Below, in pieces: positions 38,471 through 40,097 of a stretch of 40,097 nucleotides of DNA. This stretch comes from Opitutia bacterium (GTDB taxonomy: Bacteria > Verrucomicrobiota > Verrucomicrobiia > Opitutales > Opitutaceae). Where the stretch lies: the NCBI GenBank assembly GCA_003153035.1, contig PMBT01000111.1:17183-57279 (forward strand), written 5' to 3'. Every line of letters begins with the position of its first letter. Positions within the stretch are counted from its first letter, which is position 1. Position numbers and translations under genes: made by a program. The notes beneath the pieces were generated by a model, which worked only from the letters and a program-made list of their open reading frames with translations, was not told where the DNA came from and ran no database searches.

Positions 38471-40097
38471 GGGCGGAGGCGAGTTCGGGTTCGGAGATCA
38501 TATGGCGGTTGGCGGCACCGGGAGGCACCATCGGGTAGACGTTGGCCTGCTCGTGAATCGGGACGTCGATCACGCAGGGGCCGGGCGCGACGAGCGCTTC
38601 GGCGAGCCGGTCCAGCGGATCGCGTTCAGGATCCAGCCGGAGACCGCGGATTCCGAACGCCCGCGCCAGGGCGGCGAAGTCCGGCACCGCGGTGAAGTGC
38701 GCGGCTTCGTAGCGGCGGCCGTAGAAGAGCTCCTGCTGCTGGCGCACCAGCCCAAGCTGGGCGTTGTTGAAGATGAGCACAGCCACCGGCAGATCCAGTT
38801 CGGCCAGCGTGGCGAGCTCCTGGATGTTCATCAGGATGGAACCATCGCCGCTCACACAGACCACCCGGCGGTCCGGAGCGGCGAGCCCTTCGACCGAGCT
38901 CAGGGCGAGGGCGGCGCCAATGGCAGCGGGCAGGCCGAAACCCATCGTGCCGAGGCCGCCGGAAGTGAGCAGGGTGCGCGGCCGGCGGACGGGGTAGGCC
39001 TGTGCGACCCACATCTGGTGCTGGCCCACGTCCGTGGTGACAATCGTGTCCGGCGGCAGGAGTTCGCCGAGGAAACGGCAGAGGTTGATGGGATGCAGCG
39101 GATCCTCAGTGCGCGGAGCATGGCGCAGCGGATGGGTGGTCCGCAGCTCAGCCGCCCGCGCGCGCCACGCCGGCCGGTGCTGGGGGGGCAGCCGGTCGAG
39201 CAGGCGGCACAGGATGTCGGCGGCGTCACCCACCAGCCCAAGAAACGCCGGTTTGATTTTCCCGATCTCGGCGGCGTCTACATCGATATGGGCGATCGTG
39301 GCGTGCGGACAGAACTCCGCGACCTTGCCGGTGGCCCGGTCGTCGAAGCGCGCCCCGATTGCGACCAGCAGGTCAGCTTCCTCGAGCAGGAAATTGGTAC
39401 CCTGGGCGGCGTGCATGCCAAGCATGCCCATGAACAGCGGATCGTCAGGCGGCATGACGCCGAGTGCCATGAGCGTGCATACCACCGGCGCGGAGACGCG
39501 CCGGGCCAGCGCCTGGGCGAGGTCGGCCGCGCCGGCAGCGATCACGCCGCCGCCGAGGTAGAGAACCGGGTGCCGGGCAACGGTGAGCTGCCGCACCAGC
39601 GCGTCGAGCTGCTCGTCGGGACACGGCGGAAGGGGCACCGGGCTGCCTGGCTCGGGCCAGGCGATGACGTCGGTCGTGGCGTTTTGCACGTCCTTGGGCA
39701 CGTCGATCGCCACGGGGCCGGGCCGTCCGGACTCCGCGAGCTGGAAAGCCAGTGGCACGACCTCCAGCAGCTCGGCCGGATGGCGCACGAGAAAATTATG
39801 CTTGGTAACCGGCAGGGTAAGCCCGTAGGTGTCGACCTCCTGAAAGGCGTCCGTGCCGATGAGCGACTGCGCCACCTGGCCGGTGATGGCCACGAGGGGC
39901 ACGGAATCGAGCCGGGCATCGGCGATCGCCGTGAGAAGATTGGTCGCGCCCGGCCCGGAGGTGGCCAGACACACGGCAGCCTTGCCGGTGACCCGGGCCA
40001 TGCCTTGGGCGATGAAACCGGCGCCCTGTTCATGGCGCGTCAGGACGTGACGAATGGCGCTGCCGTGCAATGCGTCGTAGAACGGCAGGATGGCCCC
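38463..40097 (-). CDS. ilvB: Acetolactate synthase large subunit (cut by window edge)
   Basis: 545 residues visible; the N-terminus lies beyond the right edge, as the frame is open past 40070 (GAILPFYDALHGSAIRHVL). The start of the visible part has RHEQGAGFIAQGMARVTGKAA with the catalytic Glu, then ATSGPGATNLLTAIADARLDS and FQEVDTYGLTLPVTKHN. VARFDDRATGK-like IGARFDDRATGKVAEFCP marks the FAD region, and GDGSILMNIQELATLAELDL...FNN is the thiamine-diphosphate motif. With IlvN it condenses pyruvate (or pyruvate and 2-oxobutyrate) in branched-chain amino acid synthesis. The closest match I recognise is the E. coli IlvB isozyme. The ilvB stop overlaps the ilvN start. Confidence 0.95.
   Translation of the reverse strand, partial: GAILPFYDALHGSAIRHVLTRHEQGAGFIAQGMARVTGKAAVCLATSGPGATNLLTAIADARLDSVPLVAITGQVAQSLIGTDAFQEVDTYGLTLPVTKHNFLVRHPAELLEVVPLAFQLAESGRPGPVAIDVPKDVQNATTDVIAWPEPGSPVPLPPCPDEQLDALVRQLTVARHPVLYLGGGVIAAGAADLAQALARRVSAPVVCTLMALGVMPPDDPLFMGMLGMHAAQGTNFLLEEADLLVAIGARFDDRATGKVAEFCPHATIAHIDVDAAEIGKIKPAFLGLVGDAADILCRLLDRLPPQHRPAWRARAAELRTTHPLRHAPRTEDPLHPINLCRFLGELLPPDTIVTTDVGQHQMWVAQAYPVRRPRTLLTSGGLGTMGFGLPAAIGAALALSSVEGLAAPDRRVVCVSGDGSILMNIQELATLAELDLPVAVLIFNNAQLGLVRQQQELFYGRRYEAAHFTAVPDFAALARAFGIRGLRLDPERDPLDRLAEALVAPGPCVIDVPIHEQANVYPMVPPGAANRHMISEPELASAHA

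Overview
The window is GC-rich, densely coded bacterial DNA. Gene content suggests a verrucomicrobium of the Opitutaceae type. The main hints are a PadR-linked cluster of ADOP permeases (duplicated orphan permeases with no ATPase), which is common in Acidobacteria and some Verrucomicrobia, a GHMP-kinase/nucleotidyltransferase pair, and many small palindromic and degenerate repeats between genes. This placement is inferred from gene content, not from a marker gene. No rRNA, tRNA, CRISPR array, integrase or transposase was recognised.

Layout. 1-1958 (minus): sugar-nucleotide salvage-like pair (GHMP kinase cut by the left edge, plus a nucleotidyltransferase). 2441-3911 (plus): folE2 and a small membrane protein. 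4081-7933 (plus): a creB-creC-small membrane protein-creD operon, with a three-copy cre-tag-like operator between creC and the small gene. 8011-11728 (minus): ruvB, murA, and a low-complexity Pro/Ala plus Arg/Gly-rich protein followed by an intrinsic terminator. 12032-29019 (minus): two PadR-headed modules containing five intact ADOP genes, a Coa1-domain membrane protein, a serpin, a DUF3788-like ORF and the 3' stub of a sixth ADOP gene. 29345-33502: a DUF748/AsmA-like envelope protein (plus), converging on a DUF481 outer-membrane protein (minus). 33521-35776 (minus): an EF-hand membrane protein immediately upstream of the DUF481 gene. 36036-37779: a YkgJ-type cysteine-cluster protein (plus), converging with and overlapping a Tat-exported GH125 mannosidase (minus). 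37964-40097 (minus): ilvN and ilvB, with ilvB running off the right edge.

Two themes stand out. First, the ADOP region looks like two repeated regulatory modules, each headed by a padR gene with an inverted-repeat operator upstream. The remnant gene and the serpin insertion suggest continuing gene turnover. Second, short palindromes and degenerate arm-like repeats lie at many gene boundaries. Three palindromes sit inside the reading frame of ilvN and are translated as I/V-C-H/Q-L-type peptides, much like the palindromic elements known inside Rickettsia genes. A fourth related palindrome lies in the intergenic region near the left end.

Most of the remaining genes concern the envelope (CreD, MurA, DUF748, DUF481, ADOPs, serpin) or basic metabolism (FolE2, IlvBN, RuvB).
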